From NCBI GenBank assembly GCA_032871835.1, contig CM065297.1, positions 15,900,098-15,964,097 on the forward strand: a stretch of 64,000 nucleotides of DNA, written 5' to 3'. The position numbers were made by a program, and so were the translations under genes. Within the stretch, counting starts at the first letter, position 1. Every line of letters begins with the position of its first letter. The stretch comes from Dipteronia dyeriana. Its lineage: Eukaryota > Streptophyta > Magnoliopsida > Sapindales > Sapindaceae. The notes under the pieces were generated by a model, which was given only the letters and a program-made list of their open reading frames with translations, did no database searches and had not been told where the DNA came from. Shown piece after piece: positions 13,400 to 26,171 of this stretch.

Positions 13400-14666
13400 A
13401 AAGAAATTTTTGACCGAGGTAAAACGTTTTTACTGGAATCACCCGTACTTATTCGAGTATTGTCCTGATCAAATTGTTCGGCAGTGTATTCCAGGCAATG
13501 AGGTAAGTAGTGTCATTGAATTTTGTCATTCTGAAGCATATAGTGGTAGTTTTTCGTCAAGGAAATTGGCTCAAAAATCTTGCAGTGTGGATTTTATTGG
13601 CCTACCTTATTTGAAGACGCACAAGCATTCTGTAAAACCTGTTAAAATTGTTAAAAGTTAGGACTCATTTCCAAGTGAAACAAGATGCCTTTAAACCTCA
13701 TTCTTGTCATTGAAATATTTAATTGTTGGGGTATTGATTTTATTGGTCCATTTCCACCGTCATTTGGATTTTTGTACATTTTGGTTTCCGTTGATTATGT
13801 GTCAAAATGGGTTGAGGCAATTCCTTGTCGAAATAATGATCACAAAACAGTTATTAAGTTTTTAAAGGAAAATCTTTTGAGTCGATTTGGAATCCCTTGA
13901 ACCATAATCAGTGATGAAGGCAAACACTTTTGTAACAAACTTTTTGAGTCTTTAATGAATAAATATTGAGTCACACATAAAATTGCCACACTATACCAAC
14001 CTCAAACAAGTGGTCAAGTTGAGTTAGCAAATAGTGAGATAAAACATATCTTGTAAAAAACGGTTAACCCTGATCGAAAAGATTAGTCTCTTAGACTAAA
14101 TGATGCACTTTGGGCTTACCGTGATGCATTCAAAACATCTTTAGGTATGTCTCTTTATCGTTTAGTTTATGGAAAACCTTGCCACCTACATGTTGAACTT
14201 GAGAAAAAAACATATTGGACCATTAAAGCTTTCAATTCTAACCTAAATGATTCTGGTGAATTACGCAAGTTGCAAATAAATGAACTTGAAGAATTAAGAA
14301 ATGATGCAAATGAAAATGCAAAAAATTCTTAAAGAAAAATCTAAAACCTTACATGACAGACGGATTTTAAGAAGATCATTTGAAGTTGGTCAAAAGGTTT
14401 TGCTTTATAATTCTCGACTTCATTTATTTTCTGGCAAATTGAAATCAAAATGGAGTGGTCCATTTGTTGGGAAACACGTGTATCCATATGGTGCCCTTGA
14501 CATTGAGAATCCTAGGATTGGTAATGTGTTTAAAGTTAATGGACAACGTGTGAAACCTTTCTTAGAAAATACAGATTTTCAAAAAGACTCTGCCATCCTT
14601 TTTGACCCTTGTTACAAAGGATTAATTTCTAGGTTCAGTTTTTGCTTGGTTTGTTTTGCTATATAA
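13400..14666 (+). pseudogene. Athila integrase, copy 1 (broken)
   Basis: Integrase of the gypsy element, which would insert cDNA into the chromosome. The N-terminal HHCC zinc region at 13500-13660 is damaged (the CKTC seen in copy 2 is changed). The core has the first Asp in [12 protein letters not shown], the second in ISDEGKHFCN, and Glu in a NSEIKHIL block; DDE positions are recognisable but separated by stops at 13899, 13968 and 14055. The C-terminal part (14301-14666) is open, with KWSGPFVGKHVYPYGALDIE. Copy 2 is the closer guide to the ancestral frame. Confidence 0.85.
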
Positions 14667-14754
14667 CCCCGGTTAAGTGGCGGATAATGGTACTCCGTGA
14701 CAATTCAAGTCGGTTTAATTCAGTTTCCCAAATAACTGATCCCCAAAACAAGGC

Positions 14755-15348
14755 ATGGATAAAATTTTCACAAACCTACGAAAATATTTTCCATCGCTGC
14801 CCCAAAATGCTCTAAAAAGAATTACAAAGCACGTTCCAAAAGATTACGCTTACTGATGATAAACAAAATTTCTGTTAAAATTCGCTGGTTGATCGAAGTT
14901 AAGATGCGTCTAGCAGGTACATGCCTGGTATCTGAAGAAGTAACCTTGCAAAAAAATGAAGAGCTAAGAAGTTAGGGGTTACTTGTCACAAATGTGCACG
15001 TACAACTTGCAACACACGTTGTCGTTCTTTAGGAATGGTGTCTATTAATCGGAAAGATAAAATTTTATTCATTAGGCATGGTTTGCGTAAGGAGTCATTG
15101 GATAATATCCTAACGACTCTTGATGCACATCCTAATGGATATGTGCAAATGCAATTGACCGATTATAGACACAATTTCAAAAAGAACATGCACAATATAG
15201 TCTTTGGAATCTGACTTTAAAAGACCATGTTTGCCAATTTATAAGAAAATTGGATGGGAAGCATATCCCCGACCCATTGAGGGCATTAAAGCCGTTTCTG
15301 GATGTAAAACCCGAGGAAGATGTGAGCCATAATCACAACTACCAGTAA
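14755..15348 (+). pseudogene. Accessory ORF downstream of integrase, copy 1
   Basis: Counterpart of the better preserved frame at 26172 in copy 2. It starts at an equivalent ATG (14755) and shares LRKYFPSLPQNALKRI-like N-terminal sequence, a CHKCARTTCNTR cysteine block, and DKILFIRHGLRKESLDNIL. Frameshifts break it; a deletion of about 20 codons removes the segment before the SNLAKK-like block. A further block, IRKLDGKHIPDPLRALK, runs to a TAA at 15346. The position matches where Athila elements carry an extra, sometimes env-like, ORF, but no signal peptide or membrane segment is visible and I do not recognise the family. Function unknown. Confidence 0.5.
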
Positions 15349-16517
15349 AGTCTTTTGTTTTTTTATAGGATTTTGTTGTCTTTCAAGTTGTTCAGGTGAT
15401 ATCTTCTAAACCATAACTCTTTTTAAAGACATTGGGGACAATGCCTCATTCTGGTTGGGTGGAGAGGATAGTTGATTCAATAACTTTTGTTTTTCAAAAA
15501 ATAAAAAACTAACTCCTGACCATTTTTTTTTGTAAAGATGGCCGAGTAAGGAGATCTTTTAGATACTTCTGAGACGCATCTTTGTAGTTCTGATGCATTT
15601 TTTTCCTCTCTTCTGACTATTCAAATTTATAAACTCTCCATTGTGATATCATTGACTAATCCTTTTGTTCATTAAGTCATCTTGAGAAATCTTTCGAACT
15701 ATTTTGGACACACATGATTAGTGCAGTAAGTTGAGAATTTACGATATTTAGTTCTGAAACATCATTCAAGGGTAACAACCGAAGGCAGTGGTCTTGTTTA
15801 AAAATATATATAGTAATAATAATAAAAAAATTAATTTGTGGGTTTTGACCAAAACTCTTACTTAGTAGCCGGACATCATGCCTCAGTAAGCATAGAGTGT
15901 TCGCGTAAAACGGTGGAGCCTGGATAAGAATAAAGTGCAGTTTCGTAGCCTCTTTAACTCGAGCAATTAAGTCCGATGGGTGATTCAACACCTAATGCCC
16001 TAAGACCAACTTGTTTGGGAGTCATTGATCCAAAGCTCATTACACGGGTTAAAGAGAAAGCTTAAGGGAATTGTACTATTAAAAAAAACATCTGCAATTC
16101 GAGTAATTAAGCCCGTAGGAGTGTTTTAACACTTAATGCCCTAAAATCAACTGGTTTGGGATTCATTGGCCTAAAGCTCGCTACATGGATTAAAGATTGA
16201 ATGTTTGTTTCCAATTTTGTTATATTAAAAAAAAAACCAAAAAAAAAGAGAGAATAAAACCGTTGCCTAAGGAAAAGGCCCTGATGAGATTTCGGAATGA
16301 AAATGTTCTTTGATTTCAATTGAATCTTATAGTTATTGTGTTGATCTTTATTGAACACAAGAAAGTTTGACTGATATCCCGATTGATGACTGATTGACAA
16401 AGGGTGAGAAAATATGTATAGGAGAGTTTGTTTATTTGGTAGTTTTTTTTTTAGAGTTGAGTTTTTACTATTTTCGCTTTAGTTGCTAAGGACTAGCAAT
16501 AAGCTGGTTGAGGAGTG
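15349..16517 (+). other. Athila 3' noncoding region and polypurine tract
   Basis: Non-coding tail of copy 1. An ACATTGGGGACAATG element at about 15430 is typical of Athila 3' regions. Two direct copies about 135 bp apart (about 15957-16070 and 16093-16200) share CACCTAATGCCCTAARA and the CTAAAGCTC block. GGTTGAGGAGTG immediately before LTR 2 is the likely polypurine tract. Confidence 0.6.
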
Positions 16518-17325
16518 TGATTAACATTGAAAAGTGTATGTTTACTAAGGGATAATATCATCACTTTACACTTCCAATATGATTAATTCCCCAATTTAGA
16601 CATAATTTCGTTCGCTCGCTTAAACAAATGTGTTGAGTAGTAATCAGTATATTTTTATTTGTATTTCAGAGGTAATTAGGTCAATTCAGAATTATGGAAA
16701 AATCAGATGGCAAAACAAACATTGTTTTCAAGTAGAACGTCAAAAACCTTAGAAAGGCCATGAAGGGCATTTTTCTATTTTTGATTATTCACTATTCACA
16801 GTTGACTTTCAGTATTCCTGATGACGTGACACATTCCTATTGGCCCCGAACTGCGAGTGCACCATACACGAGACTGTATAGAATAACATTCTAGAAGTCG
16901 GTGCACTGTTTATAGTTGACTTTCTAGAAGATTATTGACCGATGACGCGACACATTTCTATTGGCCTAAATTGTGAGTGCACCATACAAGTGCTGTAGAG
17001 AATCATATTCTAGAAGCCAGTGCACTGTTCACTATTGACTTTCAAGGGTGCGTTTATATTTCACTGTTTACTATTCACTGATGACATGGCAAAATCAGGA
17101 TGTTCCATTCTAAATTCATCCGTTGATCAATTTTCATCAGTATTTTGTATAAATAGGGGACCTCTCCCCCCTAATTTACACATTCTGAATTCAAATCTGA
17201 TATTAGATTTGTGAAATTCTCTCTCTGTTGTTCTCAAATTCTCAGTTTAAATAAAATAGTTATTTTCTAGTTAAATTATGTCTGGCTAATTTTATATAGT
17301 TGTGGCCAAAGGTGATACTGTTGGT

Positions 17326-17963
17326 TAGGGGTGGGCAAAAAACCAATGAACCGAACCAAACCGAACCAGCGGATCAAACCGGTCCAATTGGTTTTTTACC
17401 GGTTTTGATTGGGTGATCGGCTCGGTTCGGTACTAATTTTAAAAAAAACCGGTTTGATCGGTTTTTGTCCGGTTTAGTTTCAAAAACCGGATAACCGAAC
17501 CGGTATCCAACTATAAATTAAAAAAAAAAAACTAATTCTAACTTTCACTCTTCACTCTTCAATTATTAGATATATTTTATTGGATTTTAAAATGTAATTT
17601 GACTTTGTTTGGTATTGACTATTGTATTAGCTATCAATAAAAAATTTGATCGGCATGTATTTTGAAATATCTTTACTATTTTGTATTGGATTTTGTAGTT
17701 TTTTAATATGTTTTTATTGTGATGTAAATAAATTTGGCCCAATAGGTTCAAAAAAATGAATTAAATATATAATAAATGAAATTTAGAATTTTGGCCCATC
17801 AGGTCCAAAACCAAAAAAACCAAACCGAACCGAACCGGTCCAATTATATCGGTTGGTAAAGTTCAATTTGATTGGATCGGTTCACTTTTTTAAAAACCAG
17901 ATTTTATCAGTTTTTTATCGGTTCTATGAAAAACCGAACCGGTCCAATCAATGCTCACCTCTA
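17326..17963. mobile_element. hAT-type MITE in LTR 2
   Basis: A 638-bp element with ends TAGGGGTGGGCA and (reverse complement) TAGAGGTGAGCA, flanked by a perfect 8-bp duplication CTGTTGGT (17318-17325, 17964-17971). It is absent from LTR 1. Internally it is rich in AACCGAACCGGTCC motifs on both strands. An 8-bp TSD and these ends are diagnostic of hAT elements. No coding capacity. Confidence 0.9.
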
Positions 17964-18020
17964 CTGTTGGTATCGAAAATATGATCCAATTATGGTAAGT
18001 TTATTATTTTTTTTGTTTTC

Positions 18021-18312
18021 TCCCCTCTGATATTTGTGGAGTTTTTGACTCACTGTAGTCAGACAGCTATTGTCTAGCACAGTGAGTACTTTTACCCATA
18101 TTTATTAGAGAGTCGTTTATCCTCTCTGATCTTTGTGGAGTTTTTGACTCACTGTAGACAGACAGATATTGTCTAGTACAGTGAGTATTTTTACCCATAT
18201 CTATCAGAGAGTGGTTTATCCCCTCTGATCTTTGTGGAGTTTTGACTCACTATAGACAGACAGATGTTGTCTAGCTTAGTGAGTACTTTTACCCACATCT
18301 ATCAGAGAGTGG
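18021..18312. repeat. Three 99-bp hairpin repeats in the LTR
   Basis: Units start at about 18021, 18120 and 18219. Each holds an inverted repeat, ACTCACTGT to ACAGTGAGT, around an inner AGACA/TGTCT stem. LTR 1 has the same three units split by the solo LTR: one at about 6398-6495, two at about 8929-9125. They lie in the 3' part of the LTR (R/U5 side). Confidence 0.75.
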
Positions 18313-18582
18313 TCAGTGGAGTGAAATACTTTCCCATTAATCTGGACTAAATATTAATTATTGGATCATATTCGAATTACCAACAGTGGATCCCTTAGCC
18401 CCAGTTTTAATTTTAACTGATTTACATTTTATAACAAGTCTAGTAATTAATCTAGATAATTAATTCTATAAGGACAAGTGAACAACCTCTCTGTGGTTCG
18501 ACCCAGCCTTACCGATTAATTTATTACTTTGACACTCTTATACTTGGGAGTAGGAACACTTTTTTAAGACGTGATAAGTTTT

Positions 18583-18600
18583 TAGCGCCGCTACTGGGGA
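18583..18600 (+). other. Athila primer binding site, copy 2
   Basis: TAGCGCCGCTACTGGGGA, a near match to the Athila/Tat site TGGCGCCGTTGCCGGGGA, at the same 6-bp distance from the LTR as in copy 1. Confidence 0.75.
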
Positions 18601-19053
18601 GTAAGTCTGTATTTTCTTTGTAGAAGTAATTTCTTTTTAATTTTATTTTAGTTTTGCTATTTTTTTTTCTATCTTCTTTGTTCCTATTTTGTATTCAATT
18701 TTGAATCACTCATCTCTATCATAAACTTCATCCACTTAAAAAAAAAAAAGCACTTGAAATCATTAATCACATTTTTTGCATTTTAGTCCTTCAACTTTTT
18801 ATATGCATTTTAGCTTTGATCTAGTTTGTATTTACATATAGGTCATTTTATTTTTTATTTTTGCATATCAGTCCCTGTAATTATCATATTTCAATTTAGT
18901 CCCTATATTTATAATTATTTGCACTTGTGCCCCAACACTTGTGTATATTTATATTTACACCCCTAGAATTTTGCATCTTGTTATTTTTATAACTTTTTCT
19001 TTAATTTTTTTCATTTTTGTGTATTTCACCTCCATGAACCCTCATTAAATTTT

Positions 19054-20270
19054 CATGTGACGTTGGTCTCGAACATCTAGTGGTAGATTAATTAGGAGAT
19101 CACAATCACTCACATTCACCAACAACATGGCTGAAAACCCACTTAGACATCCTGCAGGAAACCAAGCCGAAAACATTTTAGACAACCTTGACAACATATC
19201 TCAGCACAGCAACCATCCGCCCTATGTTGAACATGACCAACACATTAACCCAAATCCATCTAGAACTCTTAGAGACTACATGAATCCCACACGCACTGGA
19301 GCACCTTAATGCATAGTTTTCCCACCAAATGCAACACACTTTGATTTTAAACTTGGAATCATTCAACTTTTTCTCAATTTTCACGGTCTTGAATCTGAAA
19401 ACTCATATTTGCATCTTAGGGAGTTTGAGGAAGTCTGTAACACTTGCACTGACCAAAATGTTGGCATGGATATAATCAGGCTTAAGTTTTTCCCTTTTTC
19501 CTTAAAAGATAAAGCTAAAACTTGGTTACAAAACCTTAGGCCAGGATCAATTCAAACTTGGAATGATACTCAACAACAGTTCTTAAAGAAATTTTTCTCA
19601 CCTCATAGAACAAACTCTCTTAAGAGGCAAATCACTTCATTTGCCTAAAAACCAGAGGAAACACTTTACCAATATTGGGATAGGTTTAAAGAGTTGTTAA
19701 ATGTCTGTCCATATCATGGTTTTGAAACATGGAGGATAGTGTCACATTTTTATGAGGGACTCACACTCCAAGGTAGACAAGTCATTGAAATTGTGTGTAA
19801 TGGGGAGTTCAGTGACAAAAATCCCAAATAAGCACTTGACTATCTTAACCACATCGCTGAAAATGCTCAAAATTGGGATACCATTGGTTCCTATGAGTCC
19901 ATGAGCAAACCACAACAATCTCTATCTAGTGGAGGCATTTACAATCCTAGGGAAGACCATGACCTTCAAACTAGATTTGCATTCCTAGCTAGGAAAGTTG
20001 AAGCTTTAGAAACTAAAAAGAGTGAACATGTAAAATCTATACAAGAAATCGCATGCCATGTATGTGATTCTGATGATCATATCACTTATAGTTGCCCAAA
20101 TTTACCAACCATAAAAGATTGCCTTCATGAACAAACCAATGTTTTACACACTTTCAACAAGCCAAATTCCAACGCATACTCACAAACCTACAATCCTGGT
20201 TGGAGAAATTATCCAAACTCTAGTTGGAGGAACAAAATTCAAGCCCAGTCTTCATAACCACCAGGTCCAT
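19054..20270 (+). pseudogene. Athila gag, copy 2 (broken)
   Basis: The same capsid-type gag as copy 1. The ATG equivalent to 9844 is followed directly by TGA, so the original start is dead; the first usable Met is at 19127. A stop follows at about 19306. The core resumes at about 19409 (LREFEEVCNTCTDQN) and is stopped at 19647 and near 19829. The CCHC knuckle CHVCDSDDHITYSC is intact at about 20055-20096. The 3' part (19901-20257) is a single open frame. Confidence 0.85.
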
Positions 20271-20356
20271 CACATCCACAAACATACCAGAACTTCCAAA
20301 ACCCTCTAGGTTATGCGCCATATGTCCCACAATATAGGAAAAACCTTGAAGACACT

Positions 20357-22735
20357 TTGCACAAGTCCATTGAGAAGCAAGAATCCATTAATAGCCAAAC
20401 AACACAAACCTTGATAGATGTTAAAGATACTTTGGCAAAGATTGCTTCTACGCTCACCACACACAAAAATGTAAGTTTCCATCTCAACCACTACCAAATC
20501 CCAAGAGTTAGTCAAGTTCCTATGATAATAACCAACGCCTAGATTAAGTCAAATCAATTATCACTCTTCGTAGTGGTAAGGTCATCAAAAAACCTATTCT
20601 TGAATCTGGTAAAAATGATGATAAGTCATTTTCCAAGGGTAAGGAAGGGGTTGATGAAACCACTGTTGACGTAAAAATAATTGAATCCCCACCTACACTC
20701 CCATATCCTCAGGCTCTTAAAAATTCACAGCAATGGAAGCATCCCTCAGAGATTTTTGAAATTTTCAAACAGGTAAAGATCAATATCCCTTTATTGGACG
20801 TAATCAAACAAGTACCTTCCTATGCCAAATTTTTGAAGGATCTGTGCATTGTGAAAGGGAAGCATCAGGTAAGAAAGAAAGCCTTTATTGCTGAACAGGT
20901 TGTCGAAGAAGAAGGAGAAACTTCAGATTTTGAAGAATTGGAACAAAAAGATGACGTGCCAGAAGAAAAAGCACCTCAACTTGATTTGAAGCCCTTACCA
21001 GAAGGACTTAAATATGCTAACCTTAGAGACAACCAGACCTACCCGGTTGTAATCACTTCTAACCTCACAAAAGAGCAAGAAGGTAAGTTGTTACATGTTT
21101 TAAAGAAAAATAAGAATGCAATTGGTTGGACTTTGAAAGATTTGAAAGGTATTAACCCTTTGAGTTGTTCACATCGAATAAATTTAGAGGAAAATGCTAA
21201 AACATATCGACAACCCCAAAGAAGACTTAACCCACACATGAAAGAAGTTGTCAAGGCTGAAGTCCTTAAATTACATGACGTGGGAATTATCTACCCTATC
21301 TCTAATAGTAAGTGGGTGAGTCCTACACAAGTTGTGCAAAAAAAATCTGGAATCACTGTTGTTAAAAATGAAAAGGGTAAGTTAATTCCAACTCGTGTTC
21401 CATCTAGTTGGCGCATGTGTATTGATTATAGAAAATTAAATGATGCCACTAGAAAAGATCATTTTCCCCTTCCATTCCTTGACCAAATTTTTGAAAGAGT
21501 AACAGGACATCCTTACTACTACTTTTTTGATGAGTATTCAGGATACTATCAAATTCCCATTGCATTAGAAGACCAAGAAAAAACCACATTCACATGTCCC
21601 TTTGGAACCTTTGCATTTAGAAGAATGCCATTTGGTTTGTGTAATGCTCCCGTCACATTTGAACGATGCATGCTAAGCATTTTTAGTGGCATGATTAAAC
21701 ATTGTTTAGAGGTCTTTATGGATGATTTAATTGTGTTTGGGAATTCTTTTGATAATTGTCTTAATAACTTAGATAGAGTCTTAAAACCTTGCATAAAAAA
21801 GGACTTGTGCTTAACTGGAAAAGTGTCAATATATGACCACGTCTGGAATTGTTTTGGGTCATGTTGTGTCATCAAAAGGTATCGAGGTTGATAAGGCAAA
21901 AATTGAAGTCATTTCAAAGCTACCATCACCACAAACAGTCAAAGATGTGCGGTCATTTTTAGGGCATGCAGGATTTTATAGGAGGTTTATTAAAGATTTC
22001 AGTGTCATATCTAAACCACTTTGTAACCTCTTATTAAAAGATGCAAAATTTGAATGGATACAAGAGTGTGGAGAGTCTTTTAAAAGATAGTTGACCTTTT
22101 AACGTCTGCTCCTGTCATGTAATCCCCTAATTGGTCATTGCCTTTGGAATTGATGTGTTATGCGAGTGATTTTTTTGTTGGAGCTGTCTTAGGACAAAAA
22201 AGAGAATGTAAGCCTTTTGTGATTTATTATACAAGTAAAACTTTGAATAGTGCACAAATGAATTACATCACCACTGAGAAAGAATTACTCGCTATGATAT
22301 TTGCATTGGATAAATTTCGGTCATAAGCCTTTTGTGATTTATTATGCAAGTAAAACTTTGAATAGTGCACAAATGAATTACATCACCACTGAGAAAGAAT
22401 TACTCGCTATGATATTTGCATTGGATAAATTTCGGTCATACTTGATTGGTGCTTCAACTATTGTTTTTACTGATCACGTTGCTTTGAAGTATTTAATGTC
22501 TATATAGGATGCGAAGCCAAGGTTGATTCGTTGGATTTTATTGCTACAAGAATTCGAACTCACAATCAAGGACAAAAAGGGTGCTGAAAATGTCGTTGCA
22601 GACCACTTATCACGACTCGCCGTTGAGTCGTCATTTGTTAAAGCACCCATCAATGATTCTTTTCCTGATGATCTTTTATTCTCTATCACAACTTTGCATT
22701 GGTATGTTGACATTGTTAATTATCTTGCAACATGA
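20357..22735 (+). pseudogene. Athila PR-linker, RT and RNase H, copy 2
   Basis: The best preserved pol segment is 20794-21891, 365 codons. It opens with the same KKAFIAEQV-to-acidic junction as copy 1, so the protease active site is missing here too. RT blocks are clear: a SWRMCIDYRKLNDATR motif, MPFGLCNAPVTF and catalytic FMDDLIVFGNS near 21716. After a frameshift at about 21820 come the connection and RNase H (GFYRRFIKDFS, YASDFFVGAVLG, TDHVALKYLM). RNase H is wrecked by a 115-bp tandem duplication and a TAG at 22507-22509. The frame ends near 22735, just before the solo LTR. Confidence 0.85.
22210..22439. repeat. 115-bp tandem duplication in RNase H
   Basis: 22210-22324 and 22325-22439 are near-identical direct copies (both start AAGCCTTTTGTGATTTATTA). 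115 is not a multiple of 3, so the duplication shifts the frame. Copy 1 has the segment once. Confidence 0.9.
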
Positions 22736-22755
22736 ATGATGTCACTCGATTGGAA

Positions 22756-24798
22756 TGTTGAAACCCCGTTCACCTATTACGTATAGGAATTAGGTTTTAA
22801 AATTTTTATACAGATCATATCTGTATCTGGGACCAGTGAACTTTTGATCATAATAATTTTTCGAAACTAATACATACAATATGTAAACACAGGAAATTGT
22901 AATCAATAAAATCAGAATAACATAACAACGTTTGGAGGCTCCTTCAGTTTACGCTATGCTCCTGTCTGAACCAATCTTACCAACGTTTGGAAGCTCCTGT
23001 CTGAACCACTCGATCTTCCACGCTATCTCCCGGGACTGGTAACTACGTGTGGGCGCGTCACGATCTCAAGAACTTCAATGGAGGATGTAGAAAAAAAAAC
23101 ACTTGAAGAAACTCTTTCTTCTTGATCAATATGCAACACTTGCTTTGATCTTTTCACAGGCACACATGCAATTGCTATTTTTTTTTCTTGTTCACACCAA
23201 CAAGACAAAAAAAAAACTTTTTCTCTTAAAAAACCAAAAATCACGCCTACACCTTTTTCACAAAATATATATATCTAAGCATCACGCCTGCTTTTATTTT
23301 TCCACAAATATATATTTATATACTATGTGTATCAGGTATTTACATCATATACAAATTCTTCTTGTGACTATTGTTTCATGAGCACACACCAATTTACATC
23401 CAATGCAATCTCATGTGTTATTAATTTATATATATCTTTTAATTATCCTTTTCAAATATATCAAATATATTAAAAGTGATAATTAGTATTTTAAATTTAA
23501 ACTTAAATTCAAATACTTAGATAAATGATTTAGTAAAATAAAATAATCTTGTTATTTTATCTTCATCTAAATCCATATATCAACTAATACCCTCCAATTA
23601 ATAGTTAATTAATAAAAAAATAATTATCAATAAAATTAAATAATCTAATTGTTTAATTAATTTAACTATTAACATTCATTAATTAAATAATATTATTATT
23701 TAATTAATTCCCGAATAAATACGTGTCACTTTTGTAACACAATTAATTGGACAATTCAATTAATTAACCGTGACCCTTGTTACCTAAATCGATCGGGCCA
23801 GTACGGGGACCAAATGGACCCACAGTATTTTGAACTCTAACAATCCTCGGAATCATTAATTAAACTCTTTAATTAATATTCCTTGATTATTAACTCCGGT
23901 GTTATTCCACTAAAAATCCGAAGCTACACTCTCTCAACTGCAGACGCTTTTACATAGACCGATACTACTCGATGTCCATCGATATAGCTATTACATATGG
24001 TGTGATCCTCCACAATAGTCCATAATTAGAGTTGGGTCATAATGTCCGTTATACCCCTCTGATTACATATATCCTTTAAGTACTATTGATTCTCTAATGG
24101 ACAATAAATCCTATTTCCTCACGAAATTAGGAGAGCGCTCATATTGTCCAAGCCCCGAATCAACCCTTAAGGGAACTACCATCTACTTCTCACAAGAAAA
24201 AGTGGATTCCACTATTGTGTACAATCCTTCCCAGTCACAAGCCAAACCGTAATCCTAACATATGGAGTATATTGATCAGGAAATGCATCTGACATCACCT
24301 ATGGTATATCAAAGACCACGATTTAACCTGAAGAAGTTGATAAAACACTCAAGATTAAGATCACCCACATATAGCCATCATTAGGTGATATATATGAATC
24401 ACATCGATAAACGGATCTTGTTGAGAGATTCATATAGATCATGGCTCAGTCCTATATGATCACATCATACAATGTGCCTTTATTCCCATATCTCATATGA
24501 ATAATTCAGGATAGAATCACCGTACATTACGGAATGGACCGTAACTATAGATTAACCATAAATAAAGTACCCAGGTTTATTTGCTATCTATGGACTCTTT
24601 AGATTGCACATCTTTTACTATATCCATCCGTATATGACACTCATATACACAGTTCGAGATTACATCTGGCAATCCAGGATGTTAAATATATGCATAAGTT
24701 ATAAAATAAACAACACAACAATAATGAATTGAACTTTTCGTTATATTTATTTCATAAATCCATTTACAAAACACATCGTTAGGGCATGAACCCCAACA
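22756..24798. mobile_element. Solo copia LTR in Athila copy 2
   Basis: 2043 bp, starting TGTTGAAACCCCG and ending CCCCAACA, with a perfect 5-bp duplication TGGAA (22751-22755, 24799-24803). It separates RNase H from integrase of Athila copy 2. It belongs to the family of the LTRs at 26625-28533 and 34147-36253: shared blocks include AACGTTTGGAGGCTCC and a GTGACCCTTGTTACC segment. Orientation follows the neighbouring element (- strand). No internal region is present, as expected after LTR-LTR recombination. Confidence 0.9.
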
Positions 24799-24824
24799 TG
24801 GAATGCACATAACAAAAAGAAATT

Positions 24825-26083
24825 TTTGACCGAGGTATAACGTTTTTACTGAGATGACCCGTACTTATTCAAGTATTGTCCTGATCAAATTGTTCGACGG
24901 TGTATTCCAGGCAATGAGGTAAGTAATGTCATTGAATTTTGTCATTCTGAAGCATGTGGTGGTCATTTTTTGTCAAAGAAAACGGTTGCAAAAATCTTGC
25001 AGTGTGGATTTTATTGGCCCACTTTATTTGAAGACGCACATGCATTCTGTAAAACCTGTGAAAATTATCAAAAGTTATGATCCATTTCCAAGCAAAACAT
25101 GATGCCTTTAAACCCTATTCTTGTAATTGAAATATCTGATTGTTGGGGTATTGATTTTATGGGTCCATTTCCACCGTCATTTGGATTTTTGTACATTTTG
25201 GTTGCCATTGATTATGTGTCAAAAGGGGTTGAGACAATTCCTTGTCGAAATAATGATCACAAAACAGTGATTAAGTTTTTAAAGAAAAATCTTTTGAGTC
25301 GATTTGGAATCCCTCGAGCCATTATCAGTGATGGAGGCAAACACTTTTGTAACAAACCTTTTGAGTCTTTAATAAAGAAATATTAAGTCACACATAAAAT
25401 TGTCACACCATACCACTCTCAAACAAGTGGTCAAGTTGAGTTAGCAAATAGGGAGATAAAACATATCTTGCAAAAAACGGTTAACCCTGATCGAAAAGAT
25501 TGGTCTCTTAGACTAAATGATGCACTTTGGGCTTACCGCATTGCATTCAAAACATCTTTGGGTATGTCTCCTTATCGTTTAGTTTATACAAAACCTTGCC
25601 ACTTACCTGTTGAACTTGAGAAAAAAGCATATTGGGTCATTAAAGCTTTCAATTCTAACCTAAATGATGCTGGTGAATTGCGCAAGTTGCAAATAAATGA
25701 ACTTGAAGAATTAAGAAATGATGCAAATGAAAATGCAAAAAATTCTTAAAGAAAAATCTAAAGCCTTTCATGACAGACAATTTTTAAGAATATCATTTGA
25801 AGTTGGTCAAAAGGTTTTTCTTTATAATTATTGACTTCATTTATTTCCTGGCATATTGAAATCAAAATGGAGTGGTCCATTTGTTGTGAAACACGTGTAT
25901 CCATATGGTGCCCTTGACATTGAGAATCCTAGGAATGGTAATGTGTTTAAGGTTAATGGACAATGTGTAAAACATTTCTTAGAAAATACAGATTTTCAAA
26001 AAGACTCTGCCGTCCTTTTTGACCCTTGTTACAAAGGATTGGTTTCTAGGTTCAGTTTTTGCTTGGTGTGTTTTGCTATATAA
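24825..26083 (+). pseudogene. Athila integrase, copy 2 (broken)
   Basis: Better preserved than copy 1. The zinc region has CHSEACGGHF and, downstream, CKTC (HHCC), at about 24940-25060. In the core, the first Asp is in [12 protein letters not shown] (about 25143), the second in [12 protein letters not shown], and Glu in [11 protein letters not shown], so DDE is complete. Defects: a frameshift around 24980, a TAA at 25383-25385 where Gly is expected, one at 25747-25749, and one near 25831. The C-terminal KWSGPFVVKHVYPYGALDIE segment is open to 26083. Confidence 0.85.
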
Positions 26084-26171
26084 CCCCGGTTAAGTGGCAG
26101 ATAACGGTACTCCGTGACAATTCAAGTCGGTTTAATTCAGTTTCCCAAATAATTGATCCCCAAAACAAGGC

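Larger units (their letters stand above)
16518..18576 (+). repeat. Athila-type LTR 2, shared by two internals
   Basis: Starts TGATTAACATTGAAAAG after a purine-rich tract and ends before a second primer site, so it is the 3' LTR of copy 1 and at the same time the 5' LTR of copy 2. It is 2059 bp with a MITE; 1413 bp without the MITE and its TSD. Confidence 0.85.
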
